From contig NZ_CP042163.1 in the NCBI RefSeq assembly GCF_007725405.1, positions 2,604,001-2,668,000 of the forward strand: a DNA stretch of 64,000 bases. Direction: 5' to 3'. The position numbers and the translations under genes are program-made. Below are positions 16,276 through 25,035 of the stretch, in pieces (position 1 is the first letter of the stretch; the number at the start of each line of letters is the position of its first letter). A model generated the notes under the pieces. The model had not been told where the DNA came from. It worked only from the letters and a program-made list of their open reading frames with translations, and did no database searches. Source of the stretch: Shouchella miscanthi. GTDB lineage: Bacteria > Bacillota > Bacilli > Bacillales > Bacillaceae_D.

Positions 16276-18139
16276 CTCCTAGCTTTTTAAGATCCGCTTT
16301 AACAACGCTCTTTGGAATATGATAGCCATGATCATCTTTCAATGAACGCATTGCCATACCACCGAATGTTAACAAGCCACCAAGAGCAACAACAATCCAT
16401 GGACTCACAATCGGCTCAGCCATTTCTAGCATAATCAAACCAAAGCCTAGGAAATATAAACCGATTGAAATGATAACAGGCAGAATAGAGCCATTCGGCA
16501 TATGAATATCATCGACTGGTTCAGCCGGTTTCATTGTGCCGTCCCCGTGTACTTTTTCGTAAAACAATGGATCAAGTGAACGGATTTGTGGCGTTTGAGC
16601 AAAGTTATACTCTGGGACAGGTGTTGGTGTTGCCCATTCTAACGTACGTGCATCCCATGGATCATTAATCCCAATAACGCGCTCACCTTTAATAGCTGAG
16701 TAAACAATATTAATGACAAGTACAATCACTGCAGCAGACATAAAGAATGTTCCAATTGTACTAATCATGTTGAATTCATCAAGACCTTGACCGCCTAAAT
16801 ATGTATAAACTCGGCGAGGCATTCCCATTAAACCAAGGAAGTGTTGAACAAAGAATGTTAAATGGAAACCAATCGTGAAAAGAATAAAGAACACGACTCC
16901 TAATTTTTCATTTAACTTATGGTTAAACATTTTCGGATACCAGTAAAATAAACCGGCAAACAGCGCTAACACGATTCCACCGACAATAATGTAGTGGAAA
17001 TGCGCTACAACAAAGTACGTATCATGGTACAAGTAATCAACAGGTGCCATTGCTAGCATAACCCCTGTTACGCCTCCAAGAACGAACGTTGGAACGAACG
17101 AAGAAGCAAATAACATTGCCGTATTAAACGTAATTTTACCGCCCCACATCGTGAAGAGCCAGTTAAAGATCTTAATTCCTGTTGGTACAGCAATCGTCAT
17201 TGTTGCAATCGCAAAGATTGAGTTGGCTACTGGGCCAATTCCTACTGTAAACATATGGTGAGCCCATACCATGAATCCAAGAAAGGCAATAATCATTGTT
17301 GCGAAAACCATTGCAGTATAACCGAATAGACGCTTTCTTGAGAATGCCGGAATAACCTCTGATATAATTCCAAATGCCGGTAAAACAAGAATGTACACTT
17401 CAGGGTGACCAAAAATCCAGAAAATATGTTGCCAAATGACAACGTTTCCTCCTGCTGCCGGGTTAAAGAACTGGGCATCAAAAATCCGCTCTAGCATAAG
17501 AAGCGCAAGTCCTGCCGCAAGTGGCGTAAATGCAAAGAGAATGAGTGTCGATGTGACAAACGATGTCCACACAAAAAGTGGTAAGCGCATCATCGTCATT
17601 CCTGGCGCACGCATATTAATGATTGTCACTAAAAAGTTAATGGCTGAAATCAATGTACCGATACCAGAAACCTGTAAACCAAGTACATAAAAATCAAGAC
17701 CAAGCTGTTCTTCATTTAATGATAAAGGAACATAAGCAGTCCATCCTGCATCTGGGCCTCCACCAAAAAACCAGCTTGTTGATAGTAATAAACCACCTGA
17801 TAAGAATATCCAGAACCCTAACGCATTGACGAATGGAAACGCAACATCTCGAGCACCGATTTGAAGCGGAATCACAAAGTTCATAAATGCAAATAAGAGC
17901 GGGGTGGCTGCGAGGAACAACATGATCGTTCCGTGCATCGTAATAAATTCGTTAAACGTTTGCCCGGTTAAAAAGCTATTTTCAGGCATGATAAGCTGAA
18001 TTCGCATAAAAACAGCCATCAAACCGGCTTTTAAGAAGAAAAGCGTCCCGGCAATTAAGTACATGATGCCGAGCTTTTTATGGTCAACCGTTGTTAGCCA
18101 GTCCCAAACGACGCCTTTTTCTTTTTTATAACTAGCCAA
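16265..18139 (-). CDS. ctaD: cytochrome caa3 oxidase subunit I
   Basis: The 624-residue protein has about 14 membrane helices and the full heme-copper oxidase set. The low-spin heme His is in 'EFITMHGTIMLF'. The 'FGHPEVYILVLPAFG' stretch has the CuB His linked to Tyr, and the Glu of an A-type oxidase D-channel. The paired CuB His lies in 'WAHHMFTVG', and the heme ligands in 'VVAHFHYIIVGG'. It reduces oxygen to water and pumps protons. It is 29 bases downstream of ctaC and overlaps ctaE. Confidence 0.97.
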   Translation of the reverse strand: MASYKKEKGVVWDWLTTVDHKKLGIMYLIAGTLFFLKAGLMAVFMRIQLIMPENSFLTGQTFNEFITMHGTIMLFLAATPLLFAFMNFVIPLQIGARDVAFPFVNALGFWIFLSGGLLLSTSWFFGGGPDAGWTAYVPLSLNEEQLGLDFYVLGLQVSGIGTLISAINFLVTIINMRAPGMTMMRLPLFVWTSFVTSTLILFAFTPLAAGLALLMLERIFDAQFFNPAAGGNVVIWQHIFWIFGHPEVYILVLPAFGIISEVIPAFSRKRLFGYTAMVFATMIIAFLGFMVWAHHMFTVGIGPVANSIFAIATMTIAVPTGIKIFNWLFTMWGGKITFNTAMLFASSFVPTFVLGGVTGVMLAMAPVDYLYHDTYFVVAHFHYIIVGGIVLALFAGLFYWYPKMFNHKLNEKLGVVFFILFTIGFHLTFFVQHFLGLMGMPRRVYTYLGGQGLDEFNMISTIGTFFMSAAVIVLVINIVYSAIKGERVIGINDPWDARTLEWATPTPVPEYNFAQTPQIRSLDPLFYEKVHGDGTMKPAEPVDDIHMPNGSILPVIISIGLYFLGFGLIMLEMAEPIVSPWIVVALGGLLTFGGMAMRSLKDDHGYHIPKSVVKADLKKLGGGK

Positions 18140-18168
18140 TCAAGACCCTCCTTTACCCAATCTTCCTT

Positions 18169-19203
18169 TTAATAATCCGCATCTGCTGGACGTACTTGTA
18201 ATGAACGTAAGTACGCAATTAAATCTTCCATGTCATCATCACTAATATCATGTGGTGGCATGTTGTTGCCTTGCTTTAACTCTTCAGGATTTCGAATCCA
18301 ATTCGCAAGTTCTTCATCATCATCGATGTCGTATACACCTGCAAATTTTTGACGGTCACCGAAGTTTGTCAAAGTTGGGCCAGTTGCCATACCTTCTCCA
18401 CCGATTGCATGACAATTAATACATGCATTTTCTTGGAATACTTCATAACCCGCTTCAGCATTTGCAGCAGTTTCTTCCGCTTCAACAGCAAGCATATCAT
18501 CTACCCATTGGTCGTATTCATCACGCTCAAGGGCAATGACTTTGAAATCCATCAGCGCATGGGAAGGTCCGCATAATTCTGCACATTTCCCTAAATAGAC
18601 ACCTGGTTCTTCAGCTTGTAGCCATAAAGCATTTGATACACCAGGGATGTTGTCAATTTTACCACCTAACGCAGGAACCCAAAAAGAGTGAATAACATCT
18701 TCTGCATTAAGCTCAAATACCACACGCTCTCCAACAGGAATATACACTTCTTGACCTGCTGTAAAGCCTTCCTCGTAATCAAACTGCCACCAGTACTGGT
18801 GGCCAGTCACGTTTATGTATACTGCATCTTCATGTTCAGCTGGATCAGCATCAACATGGAATTCAAACGTTCCTGTTACGGTTGGAATAAATAAAATAAT
18901 AAGCAATAGTACAGGAATAACAGTCCATGTAATTTCCATTGCTGTATTTCCGTGAACTTGCTTCGGTAGTTCATCATCGCCTTCTTTGCGGCGGAACTTC
19001 ACGACGATAATGAAGAATATGGCAAACACAATCACTGATACAAGTGTCATAATAACTAATGACAAGATCATGTTGTCATAGATCCATTGTGCCGCTTCTC
19101 CCTTTGGATCAAGCGCAGTCAAGTTCTCTTCACCAAGACAGCCTGATAAAAAAACAAGCACTAGAGCTGCAGGTGTTAAGCGCCACAGTAGGTTTTTTAA
19201 CAT
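18169..19203 (-). CDS. ctaC: cytochrome caa3 oxidase subunit II with fused cytochrome c
   Basis: The 344-residue lipoprotein has a lipobox LSGC (C22) and two membrane helices (about 45-68 and 93-112). Its CuA domain has ligands H172, C207, C211, H215 and M218 in 'CAELCGPSHALM'. A C-terminal cytochrome c domain has CINCH (261-265) and the axial ligand M315. The fused heme c defines a caa3 oxidase, which accepts electrons from cytochrome c outside the membrane. The extracytoplasmic part is rich in Asp/Glu, including clusters DIDDDEE and SDDDMED, as in alkaliphiles. It is first in ctaCDEF. Confidence 0.97.
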   Translation of the reverse strand: MLKNLLWRLTPAALVLVFLSGCLGEENLTALDPKGEAAQWIYDNMILSLVIMTLVSVIVFAIFFIIVVKFRRKEGDDELPKQVHGNTAMEITWTVIPVLLLIILFIPTVTGTFEFHVDADPAEHEDAVYINVTGHQYWWQFDYEEGFTAGQEVYIPVGERVVFELNAEDVIHSFWVPALGGKIDNIPGVSNALWLQAEEPGVYLGKCAELCGPSHALMDFKVIALERDEYDQWVDDMLAVEAEETAANAEAGYEVFQENACINCHAIGGEGMATGPTLTNFGDRQKFAGVYDIDDDEELANWIRNPEELKQGNNMPPHDISDDDMEDLIAYLRSLQVRPADADY

Positions 19204-19468
19204 GTTCGATTCCCTCTCTTTCTATGTAGTTGTCTTGGTCTTCTCAAACAGCGGCGTGAATGATAAAATGGCTAGTCCGTCTATGAAACTCGAAAACGGA
19301 TACAACCCTTCTTAAGCTTGACGGAATATGAGGATCATTGCTCACACATATTCTTACATTCTCCCACATTATCGATTATAACCGAAAATGTGGGCGGTTT
19401 CATCAAATTCCTTTTGTTCACATGATTTTCACATTTACAATCTTCAAAAATTGTTCGCAGCTGAAAAA
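19204..19468 (-). promoter_or_regulatory. ctaC upstream region with inverted repeat around a -10 element
   Basis: This gene-free region precedes ctaC. An inverted repeat CCCACATT-N16-AATGTGGG (19363-19394) encloses a minus-strand TATAAT (19375-19380). No good -35 lies 16-18 bases upstream. This layout suggests a regulated ctaC promoter with a leader of about 165 bases. In B. subtilis ctaC is activated by ResD and repressed by CcpA; no confident match to either site was seen. B. subtilis carries ctaB at this position; no ctaB is present. Confidence 0.45.
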
Positions 19469-19498
19469 TTGACTTTACCCTGTACGTTTTCTTATCAT
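19469..19498 (+). promoter_or_regulatory. sigma-A promoter for ctaA
   Basis: TTGACT (19469-19474) and TATCAT (19493-19498) are separated by 18 bases, about 75 bases before the ctaA start. Confidence 0.6.
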
Positions 19499-19575
19499 GG
19501 AGAAAGTACATTATAAGACCCAATACTAACTTTATCATACTTTTTAACAAGTTTATAGAAGGAATGGTGAAACGA

Positions 19576-20481
19576 TTGCATAAAGGACTAAAAAGATTTG
19601 GCGTATTCACCTCACTAGGTGTTCTCCTTGTTCTCATTCAAGGAGCAGTAGTTACAAATACGGGCTCAGGCGAGGGATGTGGTCAAACGTGGCCGCTCTG
19701 TTTTGGTCAAGTTATCCCACTTGATCCACCACCAGAAACGGTTATCGAATTCTCTCATCGCTTAATCGCAGGTATTGTAGGGATGCTCGTCATTATCATG
19801 GCCATCTGGTCATGGCGAACATTAAAGCATTTATCGGAAACGAAATTTTTAGCGATTATTTCTGTTTTTATGATCATTTTTCAAGGATTACTTGGAGCAG
19901 GCGCCGTTGTATTCGGTCAATCAGACCTCATTATGGCATTACACTTTGGTTTTTCAGCTCTCTCTTTTGCATCCGTCGTATTATTAACAAGACTTGCATT
20001 TGAAGACAGCAATCCTAAAAGACATTATGTACCAATTGTTTCAAAGTCATACAAGTGGTTTGTGATTGGTACAACGATTTATTCCTATTTAGCTATTTAT
20101 ACTGGGGCTTACGTAAAGCATCGAGATGCAACCCTTGCTTGTTCTGGTTTTCCATTGTGTAATGGTGAATTAATCCCAACTGTGTTTCACGATGCGATTG
20201 CTGTACAACTGCTACACCGAGCAGCCGCATTGATTCTTGTCACTTTACTTCTTATCTTATTTATTTGGACATTAAAAGCTTATAAAAAACAATCCGTTTT
20301 AGTTTTTTGTTCCGTACTCACGATTATTCTCGTTGCTGGACAAGCCGCTTCTGGAATTGCCGTTGTATTTACTCAAAATTCCACCTTAACGATTGGCATT
20401 TTCCATGCGCTTTTAATTTCCCTCCTCTTCACCGTACTTTGTTACATGGTCATGCTTGTCAATCGACACAAGCAGAACTAA
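19576..20481 (+). CDS. ctaA: heme A synthase
   Basis: This 301-residue membrane protein has eight hydrophobic segments, conserved His residues in 'EFSHRLIAG', 'LHFGFSAL', 'LLHRAAALI' and 'IFHALLI', and the extracellular Cys pair 'GCGQTWPLC'. It oxidises heme O to heme A, needed by CtaD. In-frame ATG (19564) and GTG (19567) codons exist, but starting at TTG 19576 gives MHKGLKRFG, matching the known B. subtilis start. It also places the Cys pair at 35 and 42, the numbering used for that enzyme, and a GGTGA site lies five bases before it. It is divergent from ctaC and monocistronic. Confidence 0.93.
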   Translation: MHKGLKRFGVFTSLGVLLVLIQGAVVTNTGSGEGCGQTWPLCFGQVIPLDPPPETVIEFSHRLIAGIVGMLVIIMAIWSWRTLKHLSETKFLAIISVFMIIFQGLLGAGAVVFGQSDLIMALHFGFSALSFASVVLLTRLAFEDSNPKRHYVPIVSKSYKWFVIGTTIYSYLAIYTGAYVKHRDATLACSGFPLCNGELIPTVFHDAIAVQLLHRAAALILVTLLLILFIWTLKAYKKQSVLVFCSVLTIILVAGQAASGIAVVFTQNSTLTIGIFHALLISLLFTVLCYMVMLVNRHKQN

Positions 20482-20510
20482 AAAGCCGCCCTTGGGCGGC
20501 TTTTTTTCAT
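20482..20510. terminator. bidirectional terminator between ctaA and pycA
   Basis: The stem AAAGCCGCCC / GGGCGGCTTT with loop TTG is followed by seven T residues on the plus strand and TTTTTAG on the minus strand. Confidence 0.9.
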
Positions 20511-20517
20511 GGTATGA

Positions 20518-23500
20518 TTACTCTATTTCGATTAATAGATCACCAGTGGAAATGGCTTCTCCGTCTCTTGCATGAATTTTAGTCACAACTCCATTTTTTG
20601 CAGCTTGAACCGTTGTTTCCATTTTCATCGCTTCGGTAATCATAAGGTGATCACCTTTTTTCACTTCATCACCTTCAGAAACGAGTGCTTTTACAACGGT
20701 GCCAGGCATCGATGCACCAATATGATTTAAATTGTTTTTCTCAGCCTTTGGCCGTAATACTGCATCTGACTTAATATCTAAATCTAAAATGTTCACTTCA
20801 CGAGGCTGACCATTTAATTCAAAATAAACAATTCTTGTACCATCTCGCTGTGGGTCAGAAATGGAGATTAATTTTACAATTAACGTTTTCCCTTGTTCGA
20901 TTTCAATCTCTACCTCTTCTCCGAGATGCAACCCGTAAAAGAATGTTGGTGTATCAAGAACAGATACGTCACCAAAGCGTTCACTAAACTCTTCATATTC
21001 TTTGAACACTTTTGGATACAGTAAATAAGACAGAACATCATGACTTGTCACTTGACGATCAAGCTCTTTAAATAGTTGCTCGCCAACTTCTTTAAAATCA
21101 ACAGGCTCAAGGGCTGCACCAGGACGACCTTCAATTGGGGTTTTCCCTTTTAGTATAATACGTTGAAGTTCCTGTGGAAAACCTTGATATGGTTTACCAA
21201 GCTGCCCTTGGAAGAACTCAACTACTGAATCAGGAAAATCTAAGCTTGACCCTTTTTCATAAAGATCTTCTTCCGTCAACTCATTTTGTACCATATAAAG
21301 CGCCATGTCTCCTACAACCTTAGAAGAAGGTGTTACTTTCACAATGTCTCCGAACATGTCATTGACTGTGCGGTACATTTTCTTCACTTCATTCCATTTC
21401 TCATACAAACCAACCGCTTTTGCTTGCTGCTGTAAGTTACTGTATTGACCACCAGGCATTTCGTGTTCGTACACTTCTGTATGTGGTGCATTCATGCCGC
21501 TTTCAAACCCACTATAAAACTTCCGTGTATCATACCAGAACTGATCAAGCTTCTCATATGTCTCAATATTCATTTTCGGCTGACGATCGGTTCCCGCGAG
21601 CGCATAATACAGGCTGTTTGCACTTGGTTGTGACGTCAATCCAGCCATTGAACTAACAGCAACGTCAACAATGTCAACACCAGCTTCTACAGCGCGTGCA
21701 TAAGAAAACACACCGTTGCCGCTTGTATCGTGCATATGCAAATGAATGGGAATATCAATGGTCCCTTTTAACTCACTGACAAGCTGATACGCTGCTTCTG
21801 GTTTTAACAATCCTGCCATATCTTTAATCGCTAAAATATGGGCACCAGATGCTTCTAGTTCTTTCGCCATCTTTTTGTAGTAAGGTAAATCGTATTTTGT
21901 TTTATTTTTGTCTAAAATATCTCCTGTGTAGCAAACGGCTACTTCTGCGACTTTACCACTTTCACGAACTGCTTCAATAGCTGGCTTCATTGCTTCAACC
22001 CAGTTCAAGCTATCAAAGATTCGAAATACGTCAATTCCTGCTTCAGCTGACTTTTGAACAAAATCATAAACAACATTATCTGGATAGCTAGTGTACCCAA
22101 CTGCATTAGAAGCACGTAGCAACATCTGGAATAAAATGTTTGGTGCTTTTTCCCGTAAAACGAGCAGCCGCTCCCAAGGATTTTCGTGTAAGAAGCGCAT
22201 CGCTACATCAAAAGTGGCACCGCCCCACATTTCAAGTGAAAATAAATCAGGCAATAGATGGGCTGTTGGCTCCGCAACTTTTTTCAAGTCATGTGTTCGC
22301 ACCCGAGTAGCAAGTAAAGATTGATGTGCATCTCGGAATGTTGTATCCGTTAATAGAACGTCTTTCTGTTCATTAACCCACTTAATCAACCCTTCAGGCC
22401 CTTTTTCATCCAATAGTTGTTTCGTTCCTGGCTTCACTTCTTCTAGACGATTATAGGCAGGCAAGACTGGCGCATCAAAGAGCGGCTTCTCTCCTTTTTG
22501 TAAGCCCGGATACCCGTTCACAACTGTTTCTCCAATAAAAGATAGCATTTTCGTTCCTCGGTCTTTGACCTTTGGAAACACAAATAATTCTGGCGTTTGA
22601 TCAATAAAGCCTGTATTATATTCCCCATTTAAAAACTTCTTATGGGTCACAACATTCTCTAAAAAGGCAATATTCGTTTTAATACCTCGGATACGAAATT
22701 CACGAAGATTACGCACCATTTTTAATGCCGCATCTTCAAACGTCAATGCCCACGTAGACACTTTTACAAGTAGGGAATCATAGTGAGGACTAATGACCGC
22801 ACCTTGGAAGCCATTTCCTGCATCTAGACGTACACCAAAACCACCACTAGAACGATACGCATTAATCCGCCCTGTATCTGGCATAAAGCCATTAGCTGGG
22901 TCTTCTGTTGTCACACGTGACTGTATCGCATATCCGAAGAGATGAATATCTTTCTGAGCCGGAATGTTTATCTCTTTTTCATGCAATTTGTAACCTGCTG
23001 TTATCTTCAGTTGAGATTGTACAATATCAATTCCAGTTACCATTTCCGTAATGGTATGCTCAACTTGTACACGAGGATTTACTTCAATGAAGTAAAACGC
23101 TCCATCATCTGTCACAAGGAATTCTACCGTTCCAGCATTCACATACTGTATATTTTCCATCAGCTGAACCGCCGCTTGGCAAATATTATTTCGTACTTCA
23201 TCCGTTAACGACACACTCGGTGCGATCTCCACTACTTTTTGATGTCGGCGTTGTACTGAACAATCTCTTTCATGTAAATGAACAATATTGCCATGCTTGT
23301 CCGCTAAAATTTGAACTTCAATATGTTTAGGGCGCTCGACAAACTTCTCTACATATACTTCGTCGTTCCCGAAAGCAGATTTCGCTTCTGATTTAGCCCG
23401 ATCATATGCTTCTTTTAATTCTTCTTCAGCGCGAACAATCCTCATTCCTCGTCCACCGCCTCCTAAAGAGGCTTTAATAATAAACGGATAGCCATGTTCT

Positions 23501-23964
23501 GCTGCAAAAGCTTTCACTTCATTTAAATCATTAACCGGTCCATCGCTACCAGGAATAACAGGTAAGCCAGCTTTAAGAGCTTGTTCTCTGGCTTGGATCT
23601 TGTCACCAAACATCTCTAAATGTTCAAGCTCTGGACCCACGAATAAAATGCCTTCTTCTTTACAACGTCTGGCGAATTCAATATTCTCTGACAAAAAGCC
23701 ATAGCCTGGATGAATGGCATCGACATCATTTGCTTTCGCTGTCGCAATAATATCTTCAATATCTAAGTATGCATCAATTGGTTTTTTTCCTTTACCAACT
23801 AAATACGCTTCATCTGCTTTGTAGCGATGAAAAGCTCCTGTATCTTCTTTCGAATAAATGGCAACCGTGCGAATGTTTAATTCTGAGCATGCCCGAAAAA
23901 TTCGAATGGCGATTTCTCCACGGTTTGCTACAAGAACTTTCTTAATTGTATGTAATCCATTCAT
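20518..23964 (-). CDS. pycA: pyruvate carboxylase
   Basis: The 1148-residue protein has the complete single-chain layout. The biotin carboxylase part (about 1-455) contains the ATP-binding 'KASLGGGGRGMRIV' and the catalytic 'EVNPRVQVEHTITE'. The carboxyltransferase part (about 530-810) has 'LTDTTFRDAHQSLLATR' and the metal-site 'LHMHDTSGNG'. A linker follows, then the biotinyl domain with the biotin lysine in EAMKMET near residue 1112. It carboxylates pyruvate to oxaloacetate, refilling the TCA cycle. It is monocistronic. In B. subtilis ftsW lies directly upstream; here the next gene is ylaN. Confidence 0.97.
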   Translation of the reverse strand: MNGLHTIKKVLVANRGEIAIRIFRACSELNIRTVAIYSKEDTGAFHRYKADEAYLVGKGKKPIDAYLDIEDIIATAKANDVDAIHPGYGFLSENIEFARRCKEEGILFVGPELEHLEMFGDKIQAREQALKAGLPVIPGSDGPVNDLNEVKAFAAEHGYPFIIKASLGGGGRGMRIVRAEEELKEAYDRAKSEAKSAFGNDEVYVEKFVERPKHIEVQILADKHGNIVHLHERDCSVQRRHQKVVEIAPSVSLTDEVRNNICQAAVQLMENIQYVNAGTVEFLVTDDGAFYFIEVNPRVQVEHTITEMVTGIDIVQSQLKITAGYKLHEKEINIPAQKDIHLFGYAIQSRVTTEDPANGFMPDTGRINAYRSSGGFGVRLDAGNGFQGAVISPHYDSLLVKVSTWALTFEDAALKMVRNLREFRIRGIKTNIAFLENVVTHKKFLNGEYNTGFIDQTPELFVFPKVKDRGTKMLSFIGETVVNGYPGLQKGEKPLFDAPVLPAYNRLEEVKPGTKQLLDEKGPEGLIKWVNEQKDVLLTDTTFRDAHQSLLATRVRTHDLKKVAEPTAHLLPDLFSLEMWGGATFDVAMRFLHENPWERLLVLREKAPNILFQMLLRASNAVGYTSYPDNVVYDFVQKSAEAGIDVFRIFDSLNWVEAMKPAIEAVRESGKVAEVAVCYTGDILDKNKTKYDLPYYKKMAKELEASGAHILAIKDMAGLLKPEAAYQLVSELKGTIDIPIHLHMHDTSGNGVFSYARAVEAGVDIVDVAVSSMAGLTSQPSANSLYYALAGTDRQPKMNIETYEKLDQFWYDTRKFYSGFESGMNAPHTEVYEHEMPGGQYSNLQQQAKAVGLYEKWNEVKKMYRTVNDMFGDIVKVTPSSKVVGDMALYMVQNELTEEDLYEKGSSLDFPDSVVEFFQGQLGKPYQGFPQELQRIILKGKTPIEGRPGAALEPVDFKEVGEQLFKELDRQVTSHDVLSYLLYPKVFKEYEEFSERFGDVSVLDTPTFFYGLHLGEEVEIEIEQGKTLIVKLISISDPQRDGTRIVYFELNGQPREVNILDLDIKSDAVLRPKAEKNNLNHIGASMPGTVVKALVSEGDEVKKGDHLMITEAMKMETTVQAAKNGVVTKIHARDGEAISTGDLLIEIE

Positions 23965-24051
23965 CTCGCTATTCCCTCTCTCCGTTTTTTCTCTTAACTT
24001 TGACTGATTTCTCTAAATTTCGCAACTAATATGCACAAAATTGATTTCAGA

Positions 24052-24081
24052 AAAACCGGGCGCATGTGCGTCCCGGTTTTA
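24052..24081 (-). terminator. terminator of ylaN
   Basis: The stem AAACCGGG-GCA / TGC-CCCGGTTT is followed on the minus strand by TTTTTCTG. Confidence 0.75.
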
Positions 24082-24083
24082 TG

Positions 24084-24362
24084 TTACTTTAGAGAAGAAT
24101 CATGAAGTAAAGCTAGTTTTCGTTCTAACTCACTCAAGATTCCCTTCCCTTTTTCTTCTTCAACAAGCCCAAGTCGAATGGCAAAATCAATTTCTCTTGA
24201 TAAACCAAACATTCTTGTATCTAAAACCTCTTCGTAGAGGGGGCATTGCGGCATTGTCAAGTTTTCAAGCTGAACCTCAATTAGCTGACGGATTTTTTCC
24301 GCATCCTCTTGAAGTAAACTATATGCTTTTTCACTTTGGCTTGTCACAGCATGTAACGTCAA
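24084..24362 (-). CDS. ylaN: YlaN-family protein
   Basis: The 92-residue protein has the highly conserved YlaN core '[20 protein letters not shown]' and '[14 protein letters not shown]'. The start is TTG at 24362, with a GGAGGGG site five bases upstream; the frame is open further upstream, but only this start gives the family length of about 93 residues. B. subtilis YlaN is essential under iron limitation and has been linked to Fur-mediated iron control; the same is likely here. It is a single gene with its own terminator. Confidence 0.9.
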   Translation of the reverse strand: MTLHAVTSQSEKAYSLLQEDAEKIRQLIEVQLENLTMPQCPLYEEVLDTRMFGLSREIDFAIRLGLVEEEKGKGILSELERKLALLHDSSLK

Positions 24363-24522
24363 ATTATCCCCTCCTCGTCTGAGTTCATATCCTACTTCCC
24401 ATAGTATAGATATTTGACGGAAATTGCAATCATTTTCATTGTACAGATAAGTTTCCAATCGTGACAAATGTTAAATGAAGGCGTATACTTTTCTCTATCG
24501 TACATAGTTTTGGAGGGATTTC

Positions 24523-25035
24523 ATGCAAGAATTTGTATTTTTCATTTCTGGTAAAGTAAAGAAGCCACTTACAATTGATCCTACCGTTTGGATTTTTGAC
24601 GAACGAAAGATTGATTTAACAACGTTCTTTGAATCAGATATGCAACTAGAACAAGAGAATGATTTAATTCATTATACGCAAAAGATCTCTCAACAATTTG
24701 ATAAAGAAATGCTTGAAGGATCCGAGCCGCCTAATCCGAATCGAGATTCGAACCGTATTAAATATAACCGCCAAGAGCTAATAAACGGTTCTTTCGGAAT
24801 GCCTTTACGCTCGTTCATCCGTAATGCCGCTCCCTACGAGGATGTTCAATCCATTATCGTTGAAACAACGGAAAATCAACACGTGACACTTCCAATAGAG
24901 AAAGCCGATTATTTAATTGCTGCATTCTCTGATAATGGCAAGCCTCTACATAAAGATGGACCTGTACACCTTTATGTAGCTGACGGTGTAAGTCAGACAG
25001 CGATTAAACGAGTAAAGCAGCTGTCATTCGTTTAA
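24523..25035 (+). CDS. ylaL: YlaL-like conserved protein
   Basis: The 170-residue protein is soluble, begins with 'FVFFISGKVKKPLTIDPTVW', and has a mixed beta/alpha pattern with a Pro/Asn/Arg-rich middle ('EPPNPNRDSNRIKYNR') and no known catalytic motif. Its place between ylaN and ylaK matches B. subtilis ylaL, which supports the name. Function is unknown. A TGGAGGG site precedes the ATG. The stop overlaps that of ylaK by 4 bases on the opposite strand. Confidence 0.75.
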   Translation: MQEFVFFISGKVKKPLTIDPTVWIFDERKIDLTTFFESDMQLEQENDLIHYTQKISQQFDKEMLEGSEPPNPNRDSNRIKYNRQELINGSFGMPLRSFIRNAAPYEDVQSIIVETTENQHVTLPIEKADYLIAAFSDNGKPLHKDGPVHLYVADGVSQTAIKRVKQLSFV

